Shown here: positions 35,777 to 48,390 of the stretch, piece by piece
Layout: each line of letters starts with the position of its first letter
How positions within the stretch are numbered: position 1 is the stretch's first letter
From: Sipunculus nudus
Lineage: Eukaryota; Annelida; Sipuncula; Golfingiida; Sipunculidae
DNA: 64,000 nucleotides
Direction: 5' to 3'
Assembly (NCBI GenBank): GCA_026874595.1
Contig: CM049307.1
Coordinates: forward strand, 95,766,330-95,830,329
Position numbers and translations under genes: made by a program
Notes under the pieces: model-generated
The model's input: the letters and a program-made list of their open reading frames with translations, nothing else
Told to the model about the DNA's origin: nothing
Databases searched by the model: none

Positions 35777-36139
35777 AAAACAATGACGTCGAAGATGACA
35801 GGCACAATGGTTTTGAATGTTCTGCCTATATTACGAACCCCTAACAATTCTGTATGATAAAACATCTTACACAATTACGCAGTTTCCTATACTTGATAAA
35901 ACAATTCAATTGGTTTAATTCATAAATTACGACGTAGAGACTTTGGTAGAATACTTGGTCAGTTGTTGGAACTGTGTCAAAATTTACGTTTACGCCGTTA
36001 GAAAAAAAGCACAACCCGTACACTTTAATGATGTTTATGATGTCCAATATCTACCACTAAGTATTTACTGTGTTTATATTTGAAGTGACATTTATGAGCC
36101 CAAAGGGGACTATATAATAAACATACCATCATAAATAAA
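35777..36139. other. Non-coding spacer
   Basis: No feature recognised; AT-rich. Confidence 0.5.
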
Positions 36140-36480
36140 CTACTAATAAAACCTGCAAAGAAACTCCAGACAAGAGAAAGCAAGAGAAATATTTAGTCAC
36201 TCCAGACTTAGTAGTTAATAAATGGAAACAAGATTTAATTGATATATCAGAGGAGATCGTTTATATGGGATTCTCCAAGATTTATAACACAACAATTTTC
36301 GTACCACTTAGGAATTTTCAGTTTTATGTACTACAACGTTGGGTGATGTTAGACCCATTTCTTCATAGACTGAATGTAGTAGATTCTCCTACTTGTGCAT
36401 TTTGTAAATACGAAAGAGAAACTTTTTTTAAACATATTTTTGGAATTGTTCTTTTGTCGCTAACTTGTGGTTAAAAATAA
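36140..36480 (+). pseudogene. LINE ORF2 C-terminal fragment of a second family
   Basis: The frame from 36265 gives LRNFQFYVLQRWVMLD, then FLHRLNVVDSPTCAFC, and KYERETFFKHIF before degenerating. DSPxCxFCxxExET-xxHxF with a preceding RxFQ-xxLxR block is characteristic of the C-terminal zinc motif of L1/Tx1-like animal LINEs. It differs from the C-terminus of the 0-4.4 kb LINE, so a separate family is likely. Only this segment is preserved, and the minisatellite starts ~30 bp after it. Confidence 0.75.
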
Positions 36481-36511
36481 AAGAGGTTTTGAATAGTTCG
36501 TCAATAAACTT

Positions 36512-39500
36512 CTCTGTGTATTATACAGTCTAGGTCTGGTTTATCCGTGTATTATACAGTGTAGGTCTGATTTGTCGGTGTATTATACAGAGTAGGTGTG
36601 GTTTATTGATATATTATGCAGTGTATTATACAGTCTAGGTCTGGTTTATCCGTGTATTATACATTGTATTTCTGCTTTATCGGTGAATTATACAGTGTAG
36701 GTCTGGTTCATCCGTGTATCTGACAGTGTAGGTCTGGTTTATCTGTGAATTATACAGAGCAGTTCTGTTTTAACTGTGTATTTTACCGAGTAGGTCTGGT
36801 TTATCTGTGTATAATACAGTGTAGGTCTGGTTTATTGGAGTATTATACAGTGTAGACATGGTATATCTGTGTATTATACAGTGTATAATACAGTGTAGGT
36901 CTGGTTTATCCGTGTATTAAACAGTGTAGATCTGGTTTATCTGTGTATAACACAGTGTATATCTAGTTTATAGAAGCATTATACAGCGTACGTATCGTAT
37001 GTCGGTGTATTATACAGTGTAGGTCTGTTTATCTGTGTATTATACAGTGAAGGTCTGCTTTATCTGTGTATTATACAGCGTAGGTGTGGTTTACCGGTGT
37101 ATTATACAGTGTGGGTGTGGTTTATAGGTGTATTTTACAGAGTAGGTCTGTTTTATCTATATATTATAAAGAGTACGTCTGGTTTATCGGAATATAATAT
37201 AATGTAGGTATGGTTTTTCGGTGTATTACACAGTGTAGGTCTGGTTTATACGTGTATTATATAGTGTAGGTGTGGTTTATCCGTTTATTATACAGTGTAT
37301 GTCTGGTTTCTTCTGTGTATAATATAGTGCAGGTCTCGTTTATTTATGCATTATAAAGGGAAGGTCTCGCTTATCCTTGTATTATACAGTATAAGTCTGG
37401 TTTATCGGTGTATTATACAAAGTAGGTCTGTTTAATCTATGTATCATACAGAGAAGGTCCGGTTTATCTGAGTATTATACAGTATAGGTCTGGTTTTTCT
37501 GTGTGTTTTCCAGTGTAGATCTCGTTTATCCGTGTATTATACAGTGTTGATCTCGTTTATCCGTGTATTATATAGTGTAGTTGTGGTTTGTTGATGTATT
37601 ATACAGTGTATTATACAGTATAAGTCTGGTTTATCCGTGTATTATACATTGTAGTTCTGGTTTATCGGTGTATTATACAGTTTAGGTCTGGTTTATCCGT
37701 GTCCCTGACAGGGTAGGTCTGGATTATCTGTATATAATACAGTGTATTATATATTGTAGGTCTGGTTTATCCGTGAATTATACAGAGTAGTTCTGTTTTA
37801 ACTGTGTATTATACAGTGTAGGTCTGGTTTATCTGTGTATTATACCGTGTAGGTCTAAATTATCTGTGTATAATATGGTGGTACTGGTTTATCCATGTAT
37901 TGAACAGTGTCAATCTGGTTTATCTGTGAATTACAAGGTGTATATCTGGTAAATAGGAGCATTATACAGTGGGGTTGTCGGTGTATTATACATTGTACGT
38001 CTGATTTATTGGTGTATTAAACAGCGTAGGTGTGGTTTCTCGGTGTATAATACAGTGTCGGTCTGCTTTATATGTGTATTGTATAGTGTAGGTGTGGTTT
38101 ATCTGTGTATTATACGGTGTATAATACCATGTACGTCTGGTTTATCCTCGTATTAAACATGTAGATCTGGTTTATCCGTGTATTTTGCAGTGTAGGTCTG
38201 GTTTATTTGTGTATTATACAGTGTAGGTGTGGTTTATAGGTATATTATATAGGGGAGGTCTGTTTATCTATGTATTATACAGTGTAGGTCTGGTTTATAG
38301 GTGTATTATATAGTGTAGGTCTGGTTTGTCTGTGTAACATACAGTGTAGGAGTGGTTTATCCAGGCATTACTAAAGGAAGGTCTCGTTTTTCCGTGCATA
38401 ATACAGTGCAAGTCTGGTTTATCGGTGTATAATACAAAGTAGGTCTGTTTTATCTATGTATCATACAGAGTATGTCCGGTTTATCTGAGTATTATACAGT
38501 ATAGGTCTGGTTTTCTGTATATTATACAATGTAGGTCTGATTTTTCCGTGTATTATACAGAGTAGTTCTGTTTTATCTGTGTATCATACAGTGTAGGTCT
38601 GGTTCATCTGTGTGTTTTACAGTGTAGGTTTCGTTTATCCGTGTATTATGCAGCGTAGGTGTGGTTTATCGTTGTATTATCTGTGTATTATACAGCGTAG
38701 GTGTGGTTTCTCGGTGTATTATACAGTGTAGGTCTGGTTGATCTGTGTATTGTGTAGTGTAGGTGTGGTTTTTCGGTGTATTATACAGTGTATAATACCA
38801 TGTAGGTGTGGTTGATCTGTGTATTATACAGTGTAGGTCTGGTTTATCTGTGTATTATACAGTGTAGGTGTGGTTTATCAGTGTATAATACAGCATATGT
38901 GTGGTTTATCGGTGCATTATACAGTGTATAATACAGTGTAGGTCTGGTTTATCTGTGTATTATACAGCGTAGGTGTGGTTTATCGGTGTATTATACAGTG
39001 TATAATACAGTGTAGGTGTGGTTTATCTGTGTATTATACTGCGTAGGTGTGGTTTCTCGGTGTATTATACAGTGTAGGTCTGGGTTATCTGTGTATTGTA
39101 TAGTGTAGGTGTGGTTTTTCGGTGTATTATATAGGGTATAATACCATGTAGGTCTGGTTTATCCGTGTATTAAACATGTCGATCTGGTTTATCCGTTTAT
39201 TTTACAGTGAAGGTCTGGTTTATATGTGTATTATACAGTGTAGGTGTGGTTGATCTGTGTATTATACAATGTAGGTTTGGATTATAGGTGTAATATACAG
39301 AGTAGGTCTGTTTTAACTAGTATTATACAGTGTAGGTCTATTTACTGAGTAGTTCTGTTTTAACTGTGTATTATACCGTATAGGTCCGGTTTATCTGTGT
39401 ATTATACCGTGTAGGTATAATTAACTGTGTATAATACAGTGTAGGTCTGGTTTATCCATGTATAAAACAGTGTGGATCTGGCTTATCTGTGCATTACACA

Positions 39501-39680
39501 GTGTATATCTGGTTAATAGGAGCATTATTCAGTGTAGGTATGGTTTGTCGGTGTATTATACGTTGTATAATAAAGTGTAGGTCTGGTTTATCTGTGTATT
39601 ATACAGTGTAGGTGTGGTTTCTCGGTGTAATATACAGTGTAGATCTGGTTTATCTGTATATAATACAGTATATTATAGTG
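36512..39680 (+). repeat. ~30-bp minisatellite, plus-orientation block
   Basis: Unit approximately GTGTATTATACAGTGTAGGT followed by CTGGTTTATC, with C, G or T at the junction. By length it holds about 105 units (estimate). Units vary by substitution (CTGG/GTGG, ATCC/ATCG/ATCT) and some carry an additional palindromic piece TATTATACAGTGTATAATA. All reading frames through it are long only because the repeat lacks stops in some frames; no protein is implied. Confidence 0.97.
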
Positions 39681-42145
39681 CACCTACACTGTAAAATATA
39701 CGATTAAACCAGAATTACACTGTATTATACACTGTATAAAACACCGACCATCCAGACCTACACTATTTAATACACGGATAAATCAGACCGACATTGTTTA
39801 ATACAAAGATAAACCAGACCTACACTGTGTAAAACACAGAAAAAAAACCCAGACCTACAATGTATTTTCCACAGATAGACCTGATCTACTCTGTAAAATA
39901 CACGGATAACCAGACCTACACTGTAAAATACACTGTATAATACACCAATAAACCAGACATACACTGAATAATACACTGACAAACCAGACCTACAGTGTAT
40001 AATTCACCGATAAACCATACATACACTGTATAATACACCGATAAACCAGACCTACACTGTATAATATACAGATAAGCCAGACCTACACTGTATATCACAC
40101 GGAAAAACAAGACCTACACTATATAATACACTGTATGAAACACCTTTAAACCATATCTACACTGTATAATACACCAAGAAACCACACCTACGCTGTATAA
40201 TACACAGATAAACCACACCTACAATGTATTATTCACGGTAAAATACACCGATAAACCACACCTACGCTGTATAATACACAGATAAACCAGACCTACACTG
40301 AATAATACACAGATAAACCTCACCTACACTGAATAATACACAGATAAACCTCACCTACACTGTATTATACACTGTATAATACACCGATAAACCACACCTA
40401 CGCTGTATAATACACAGATAAACCACACCTACACTGTATAATGCACAGATAAACCACACCTACACTGTATAATACACTGTATAATGCACCGATAAACCAC
40501 ACCGATGCTGTAAAATACACAGATAAACCATACCTACACTGTATAATACAAATATAAACCAGACCTACACTGAATAATACACAGATCAACCACACCTACA
40601 CTGTATAATACACATATAAACCAGACCTTCACTGTAAAATTCACGGATAAACCAGATCTACATGTTTAATACACGGATAAACCAGACCTACATGGTATTA
40701 TACACTGTAAAATACACCGAAACACCACACTAACACTATACAATACACAAATAAACCAGACCAACACTGTATAATACACCAAGAAACCACACCTACGCTG
40801 TATAATACACAGATAAACCACAACTACACTGTATTATACACTGTATAATACACCGATAAACCACACCTACGATGTATAATACACAGATAAATCACACCTA
40901 CACTGTATAATACACAGATAAAGCAGACGTACACTGTATTATACACTGTATAATGCACCGATAAACCACACCTATACTGTATAATACACAGATAAACCAC
41001 ACCTACACTGTATAATACACAGATAAACCAGACCTACACTGTATTATACACTGTATAATGCACCGATAAACCACACCTATACTGTATAATACACAGATAA
41101 ACCACACCTACACTGTATAATACACAGATAAACCACACCTACACTATTATACACTGTATAATACACCGATAAACCACACCTACACTGTATTATACACTGT
41201 ATAATACCCCGATAAACCACACCTACACTGTATTATACACTGTAAAATACACCGATAAACCACACCTACACTGTATTATACACTGTATAATGCACCGATA
41301 AACCACACCTACATTGTATAATACACAGATAAAGCAGACCTACGCTGTATTAAACACTGTATAATGCACCGATAAACCACACCTATACTGTATAATACAC
41401 AGATAAACCACACCTACACTATATAATACACAGATAAACCACACCTACACTGTATTATACACTGTATAATGCACCGATAAACCACACCTATACTGTATAA
41501 TACACATATAAACCACACCTACACTGTATAATACACAGATAAAGCAGACCTACACTGTATAATACACAGATCAACCACACCTACACTGTATAATACACAG
41601 ATAAACCACACCTACACTGTATTATACACTGTATAATACACCGATAAACCACACCTACACTATATGATACACCGATAAACCAGACCTACACTGTATAATA
41701 CACAGTATAATACACAGATAAAGCTGACCTACACTGTATAATGCACCAATAAACCACACTTACACTGAAATATACACCGATAAACCAGACCTACCCTGCA
41801 TATTACACCGATAAACCAGATACACTGTATAATACACCGATAAATAAGACCTACATTGCACAGTATAATACACCGACAAACCAGACCTACACTGTATAAT
41901 ACATCAATAAAGCCCACCTTCACTGTATAATACACCGATATACCACACCTACACTGTATAATTCACCGATTGACCAGACCTACACTGCATAATACACAGA
42001 TAAACCAGACCCACTCTGTATAATACACCGATAAACCACACCTACACTGTATAATTCTCCGATTGACCAGACCTACACTGCATAATACATATATAAACCA
42101 GACCTACACTGCATAATACACTGATAAACCAGACCTACAGTGTAT
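39681..42145 (-). repeat. Same minisatellite, inverted block
   Basis: From 39681 the same unit appears as its reverse complement (ACCTACACTGTATAATACAC with GATAAACCAGA). The switch occurs at a GTGCAC palindrome. About 80 units by length. Around 40.95-41.57 kb a higher-order repeat of 105 bp is evident: GCACCGATAAACCACACCTA starts at about 40955 and 41060, and again at 41365 and 41470, indicating recent homogenisation. Confidence 0.96.
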
Positions 42146-42149
42146 AATA

Positions 42150-42422
42150 AAGTTAAGGTCTGGTTTATCGGTGTATTATACAGTGTAGGTACAGTATACA
42201 GTTTTTCTGTAAAATACAGTGTATGTCTGGTTTATTCGTGTAATATATTGTACAGGTCAGGTTTATTCAGGGGTACAGTGTTTTTCTGGTATGTCGGTGT
42301 ATTATACAGTGCATTATGCAATGTAGGTCTTGTTTATCGGTGAATTATACAGTGGAGGTCTGGTTTATTGATGTTTTTACAGTATATATCTGGTTTATTC
42401 ATTTATTATAAAGTGTAGGTCA
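42150..42422 (+). repeat. Same minisatellite, second plus-orientation block
   Basis: After TAATAAAGTTAAGG the unit returns to plus orientation for about nine increasingly diverged monomers, ending at GTGTAGGTCAGGAG. Confidence 0.93.
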
Positions 42423-42558
42423 GGAGAATGATCTCAGAGGAGACATTGGTGCGCTAAGATTTAGACCAATTTAGAGGTGGACATTCTATTATCGTTCCAA
42501 GGAAAGTGCCGCAGTATTCTTCATAATGACTTCCAGTTATATAAAATTAAATATGGTG

Positions 42559-42692
42559 AGATTCCCTAAGGCGGATCCGGCGTTCTGTATGGATATCCGG
42601 CAAAACAAATCGCTACAGGAAGCAATTTTTGGCCGTTCCGGATGCTGTTCAGGAGCAACACATGGAAAACATGCCATGCATGCCGCCATGCC
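42559..42692 (+). mobile_element. MITE-like element, left half (split by insertion)
   Basis: Begins AGATTCCCTAAGG and carries GATATCCGGCAAAAC, AATCGCTACAGGAAGC and GAGCAACACATGGAAAACAT. The same words in the same order occur on the minus strand of the unsplit copy at 48149-48390. The right half lies at 46795-46905. Confidence 0.8.
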
Positions 42693-45600
42693 GATTTAAG
42701 ATTACCCCCCTTTCAGATTACCGGGGGGTAATCTGAAATCGATTTCAGATTACCCCCCGGTAACTTGAAACCGATTTCAGATTACCCCCGGAGGTAATCT
42801 GAAATCGATTTCAGATTACCCCCTCCAATTTCAGATTACCCCCCCCCCCCAAAAAAAATGATTACTTATGATTATTTAGATACTTATCTTATAGATTACC
42901 TTAAGTAACCTGAAAACAACAACAACAAAAACTACTTCTACTACTACTACTACTTTTTATAATAATAACAATAATAAAATTAACGATGATGATTATTAAC
43001 ATCATATTGTCATTATCCCTGTAGTACAAACGGTACAAAACATTATCTCTCCATTTAAATTATAAATACACCAACTATAAATGAAACATGCAGTCTTGCA
43101 CATTAACTGGATATGATTTCTGATTTTAAACACGTTTCATGTTTCATTTTAAATATAATACAAGTAATTTTTTTAAAAATAATTTTTGCCTCTTTGGTAT
43201 ACCAATATTATTTTACATTGTTCACTCAGCTGAATTTCTTTGTTTTGCCATTACATTTCAAAATTTTAAATTTTCAATGTAAAATTTTTATCATTGAAAT
43301 TATTAATAAATTATTGTTGTATAGTGTTTGCGTTTACGCCTGCATAACACAAAATTCCCATATTTGTGATAATAAGGCGTAATTTCTATATTTATATGTA
43401 AATGTTATGTGTCATAAACATTACATACAAAATTTCAGTCCCTAATACATTTGAAAGTCTGATTTGAAATAAACTATACCAAAATATGTGCATATTCTTT
43501 AAAAACAGCATTTGTTAAACCCGGCATATACTCTTCCCTAATAATTTTTTTTAATGCAGCCAAAATGTATTTCTGTGATTTATATTTTCAATTTGTTTGT
43601 ATATTTAAACGAATTACACTGGTTATGACACGTTGTTAGTATTTTGCGTTTCCTGAAATAAATATAATCATTTACACTGTAATCATTAAGTATATTGACG
43701 TTTAAATATTTAAATTTACTTGTTAAATGTTAAAATCCACACATCATCCAATAAGAGTTATATAGTTTATATTTGATATCAAGAAATACATTAAAATTCT
43801 GTAAAATCCTGAAATCGTTCATTATACCTGCATTCGTGATTGACTGTATTCATTGTTTATAATACAAAAAAAATATGTTTTATACGACTGCAACTTCGTC
43901 ATATTGTCTTAAACATAGGCTATGTGACTGTAAACGCTGACTGTATAGACAGGGACAATCCTAAAAGTATTGATGATGGGGGTGTCAAAGGTCAGTTGGT
44001 TGGAACTTATGCAATTTTTAACGTTAAATCAAACAAGCAATAGGAGTTATTTCGTATCTCCTATATTTAATCAGATAGTTAGCATAATTTGCTAAATAAC
44101 CCATTTATTTTATTCATTATTTTTTAATAATAATAAGGTGTTTATTGTATATGACAAGTTTTTTTCACCGAAGCAAACATCTTTTTGTTCACGCTTACAT
44201 GTACTAAAGTCAGAATTGCGTGGAATTTGTGAAGTATTGATATACTATTACATATAGAATAAGTTTGCATAAATATGCAACTTAAGTTGATAAAAAAATG
44301 TTTTAGTAGTATTCACATTTCTACCAGGACAAAGTTTGGGTGGTTAAAGATTAATCTACTTTAATAAACCTTACAGTTAATGAAAAATAATCTTATTAAT
44401 TAAATTCCCTTATGCATAATTATGCACAATATGCAATTTATCTCATTAAATATGCAAAATATGAGCAAGTGCAAGCATACATAGATCCAAGCAAGGGACC
44501 TTATAAAATAAGTTTTGTATTTACGCGGTCAATAATCATTAACTATTACATGTAGAATCGGGTTGAATAAATAATTCTGCACATTAGGTTACTTTAGAAT
44601 GTTTTGGTAGTCATTTCTGCCAGACAAAGTTTGGGTGATTTAAGATTGATCTGGTTCAGGATACCTTACAATTAATAAAAAACAATCTGCAAGTATTTTG
44701 AAAACATGGATTTGAAAATGTAACAAAGAAATTCAGCGGTGAATAATTACTGTTACCTGATTTAAAGGGAAATCATATCAAATTTTACGTTTTTCCTGAC
44801 AAAAAGATGTACCTCATGTATGTGCGTTTGTTTACGTTTGCCATTATATGTCAAAAAAGCTAATCATATCATGTTTGGTAATAACATATTTTGGCTTATA
44901 GTTTGAAAGTAAGTCGGGATATGGTTTAAGGTGAATATAAAAAATTTTCAAACAAGACTTGAAATGGATATCGTTAAATATTTTAATGAAAACTGTCAAG
45001 GATACACTCGGAATATAAAAAAACATAACTTTTAATGTTATATATTTTTCCGATTACAATGTGCAGAACACCTGAAAAAATGTACGTGTATTTGATGTTT
45101 AGGTTAAAAATCCAAATATTCAAATTGCAGTGCACTTACCGATGACAATATAATGATTTATATCATACATGCAGAACAATGGCACAACGCTGTGACATAC
45201 ATGCATCATGATTTTCCTTTTGAATATGGAACATGTGAAATCATATAAAAATTAAAATATATTTAGAGAGACAATTTGAAAAGCACGTACCGAATATACA
45301 TGGGTACTCAATAAATAATGGCAGCTGATATTTGAAAAAAAAATATCCAAATTATAATAAATGTAAATAACAGAATAAACCGAAAATGCACCCAAAGTGA
45401 GGATGCCAATAAGGTACGCGTCCTGTAAATTAGAAGTTTATCTGAGTTACAGTTTTTTTTCAGAATAACGCCACGTATACAATATTAAAGTTCAAATAGA
45501 AAAATTCATAATAAAATAAAAAGTATTAAAAAAAATAATAAAGTCGGGAAATCTATAAGATACATGTTACATGAATTAAATCTTGATCCGAGTATTGTTT

Positions 45601-46794
45601 TAAGATATCCCGTTTATATGAAATGCTGGTCAAAATTGGAAAAAAGTTAAATATTTTAATATCATATTATAAAATCTAAACAGGTAAAGAGACCCATAAG
45701 ATACACCTGTCATTTTCATTAGCAGTTGATCACAGCATTGGCATTTGAGATATCGCTTCCCATATAAATATTTTAACTTGAAATTGAACAATTTATCAGT
45801 AATTAATCGAAGTAGATATGAAGTAGTTTTAGACATATGGCATCGATTATGTAATTGTTTATTGGAAATTGAAGCAATATCACCGCAAGAGCGCATAATA
45901 CGCCCCTCGTATTTCTTGTGACCTCTGACCTCATTCAGTCACCACGTTTTGTCTAGAATCGAACTCGGGTGAAAAACTTTATGTAACTATTCGTAGTGAG
46001 TTTGATTTATAGCCATCAAAATTCCAAAGTTTGGTGACCTCTGACCTAATTACATATGCACGGATTTTATGCAGAATCGAACCCAGGTGGGACACTTTAT
46101 TGGTTAATATTTTAATGTGAGTGTCATCAAAATCCATCAAATTCCTGGTCAGTAATTACGGCGAAACCACCGAGTAGTCTCGTGATGACCTCTGCCCTCA
46201 TTAAATATGCTCGGATATTGCAGAGAATCAAACTCAAGCGAGATACTTTATTGGTCCATACTATTAGTGAGTTTCCTGAAAATCAATCAAAATACTGGTA
46301 AGTTATCGTTGCGATACCAATGGTTATTGGACGGACCGACATATATGCTAGTACTATAATACGATCCGTCTATAAGACTGGCGTTACAAAATCTTAAAAA
46401 GTATAAAAATCAAGTAATTGGCCCAAAACCTAATCAAGTGAGGAGATCCATAAGATACACCTGCCAAGTTAATTAAAACGGGATGTATACGTAACGTTTT
46501 TGAGATGATACGTGTTATGAAGAGGTTACGGACAGAGAGACCCATGTACGGCCCGACGGAGCTGACCACTATATCACCAGCCAGCTGAGGATGTTGTAAA
46601 TGAATATATTTGGAAGGGTAAGCTCCTACTTACACTAAAAGTAATCATATTAGCTTGATCAGTGAGGGGGGTAATCTGAAATGTAGGGGGGTAACCTGAA
46701 ATCAGGTTCAGGCTACCCCCGGGGGTAATCTGAAATCGATTTCAGATTACCGGGGGGTAACCTGAAAGGGGGGGGGGGGGGGTAATCTGAAGTC
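42693..46794. mobile_element. 4.1-kb foldback-like insertion with palindromic terminal arrays
   Basis: Both ends are arrays of TTTCAGATTACCCCC and its complement (42693-42860; 46664-46794), in which inverted units alternate, e.g. GGGGGTAATCTGAAATCGAT followed by TTCAGATTACC. The outermost bases, GATTTAAGATTACCCCC on the left and GACTTCAGATTACCCCC on the right (minus strand), are inverted copies with three mismatches. It interrupts a MITE whose intact relative is at 48.15 kb, which proves it is an insertion. The interior (42.9-46.6 kb) is AT-rich and non-coding: microsatellites, a ~0.3-kb duplicated block (about 44.2-44.7 kb) and three ~140-bp tandem units at 45.9-46.3 kb containing GACCTCTG-CCT-ATT. 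No transposase is seen and no target duplication is clear. Confidence 0.75.
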
Positions 46795-46905
46795 TTTACA
46801 CCGGTACATATATGAAATCTCTCAACACGCATTCCGCAGGCCGGAATCTGCATACTGCATTCCGTACATAAGGAATCTTAGCTTTAGGGCATCAAGCTGT
46901 CAGTA
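46795..46905 (+). mobile_element. MITE-like element, right half
   Basis: Contains ACATATATGAAATCTC, TCAACACGCATTCCGC, GCATTCCGTACATAAGGAAT and TTAGCTTTAGGG, then AAGCTGTCAG. All recur in order on the minus strand of 48149-48250, which sets the outer edge near CTGACAGCTT. Confidence 0.8.
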
Positions 46906-47861
46906 CCACGATTGTTGTATCATAAAGTCTCTCCCTTGTTCATCTTCGGCAGCAAGGGCCTAGGGAACTCACCCACCATTCCTGCCTTTTCATACCCCTT
47001 TGCTTTTTAATTATCATAGTTGGTCAGTTTCTGTGTGCACACTTCGCTTATCAGGTGCTGACCTCTTGTGGAGAACTCGGGTACTATATTCAGTGGGCAT
47101 TTTGGATGTTGTGGTCTTACGGTATGATATCACAAACCATGTCAGTCGCTTCATAATTCCACATTTCCTTAAACATGGTTGTTTGGCCTTCTAATTCTTT
47201 CCTCTCTGTGCCAATTTTGGCAGATTAACCCCAAGATGACACTAAACACGTTGTAGGATTTTCCCATATAACCTGAGAAGTTAACTCTCCTACACTGTAA
47301 CTGGACATACCCATAAATGCCCGTAAGATAAAGTATTTGACCAGGTGGATCAGAGTGGTTGGAAAGGGTCTCTTGTCCCAGGAGCGGGCCCAGGGTGCAG
47401 AAATTTTTACTTCGGCTTCCCAGTTTCCAAGAGAGCATTTGAGCTCACATTTAACTTCACATTCAGGCGGCCAGTCCGAGCACTAGAGCAAACAGGTCTT
47501 GACACAAAGTGCTTCGGCCTCCTGCACGTGCATCACCATGCCAGCAGCCAATAAAGCTAACAGGCAACATAGGTTCTGCTTCATTGTGGATGAGATTTAT
47601 CAGTTAAGTTTTATTTATTTAGGCCTAAGTTTACAGTTTATGAAATTTTATATTCAAACAGATGAAGGCGCTGAGGTTTTTAAAAGATATGTACACAATT
47701 GAATGTATAGCCAATCGCCAGTTTACTCATTTATTTAAGATACTATCAAACTAATAAAAAAAATGAAAATTCTTCCCGGCATAATCCGAGTTATGGCAGT
47801 TATAATATGAACAGAAAAAAATGTAATAATAGCACGTTGCAACTTAGACACTTAACTCAAA
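46906..47861. other. Non-coding stretch of moderate GC
   Basis: Less AT-rich than the flanks, with overlapping frames on both strands (for example minus 47169-47438, plus 47345-47554), but no domain, no paired splice sites and no repeat match within the window. It could be part of an unrecognised element. Confidence 0.4.
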
Positions 47862-47975
47862 CCACGTGATCAGTGACGTTGCAGCTCCAGGATTACGGGA
47901 AAGAAGTCTTATAATCAGACGACAGATTGAGGTTTATATGGAATCAGGACAAAATACAGCTGATGATTTGCATAT
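47862..47975 (+). repeat. Unclassified dispersed repeat, copy 2
   Basis: Counterpart of 23797-23915; includes CACGTGATCAGTGACGTTG and CAGACGACAGATTGAGG. Confidence 0.55.
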
Positions 47976-48148
47976 GTAAACGTGTTTTATATCATTATCA
48001 CTCATACAACACACGTTATTTAACTGAATCATATAAACTACATCAGCTCTTGTCAGGTGGCCGGTCTTTAAATTCTCTTAGGAATATGTCACAAAACATT
48101 GACCGACCACCGTATGGCCTGTGAGAATTATTATACCAGGCTGTGAGC

Positions 48149-48390
48149 CTGACAGCTTTCCACCCTAAAGCCAAGATTCCTTATATACGGAATGCGGCAT
48201 GCAGAAACCAGCATGCGGAAGGCGTGTTGAGATATTAAATTCATATACATGTATACCGACACAGGGGCATGCATGTTTTCTATGTGTTGCCCCTGGATAT
48301 CATTTGGAACCGGCAAAAATCGCTTCTTGTAGCGATTCGTTTTGCCGGATATGCATTCCGCATGCCAGATTCCCCGCACAAGGAATCTGA
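48149..48390 (-). mobile_element. MITE-like element, uninterrupted copy
   Basis: A ~240-bp element with imperfect inverted ends: AAGATTCCTTATATACGGAA on the left, and AGATTCCTTGTGCGGGGAAT on the right (minus strand). Inside, CGGAATGCGGCATGC and GCATTCCGCATGCC are again inverted. It matches, in opposite orientation, the two halves at 42559-42692 and 46795-46905. GATTCGTTTTGCCGG and CGGCAAAAATCGC near 48315-48355 form a further internal inverted pair. Confidence 0.8.

Noticed and set aside
39767-42343. Open frames through the minisatellite, e.g. repeats of VYYTV and CIIQC
   Set aside because: They are a by-product of the ~30-bp repeat lacking stops in some frames; they change frame with indels and have no start context or domain.
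47169-47702. Overlapping frames on both strands in a moderate-GC region
   Set aside because: No motif, no consistent splice sites and no repeat match; kept only as an unexplained non-coding stretch.
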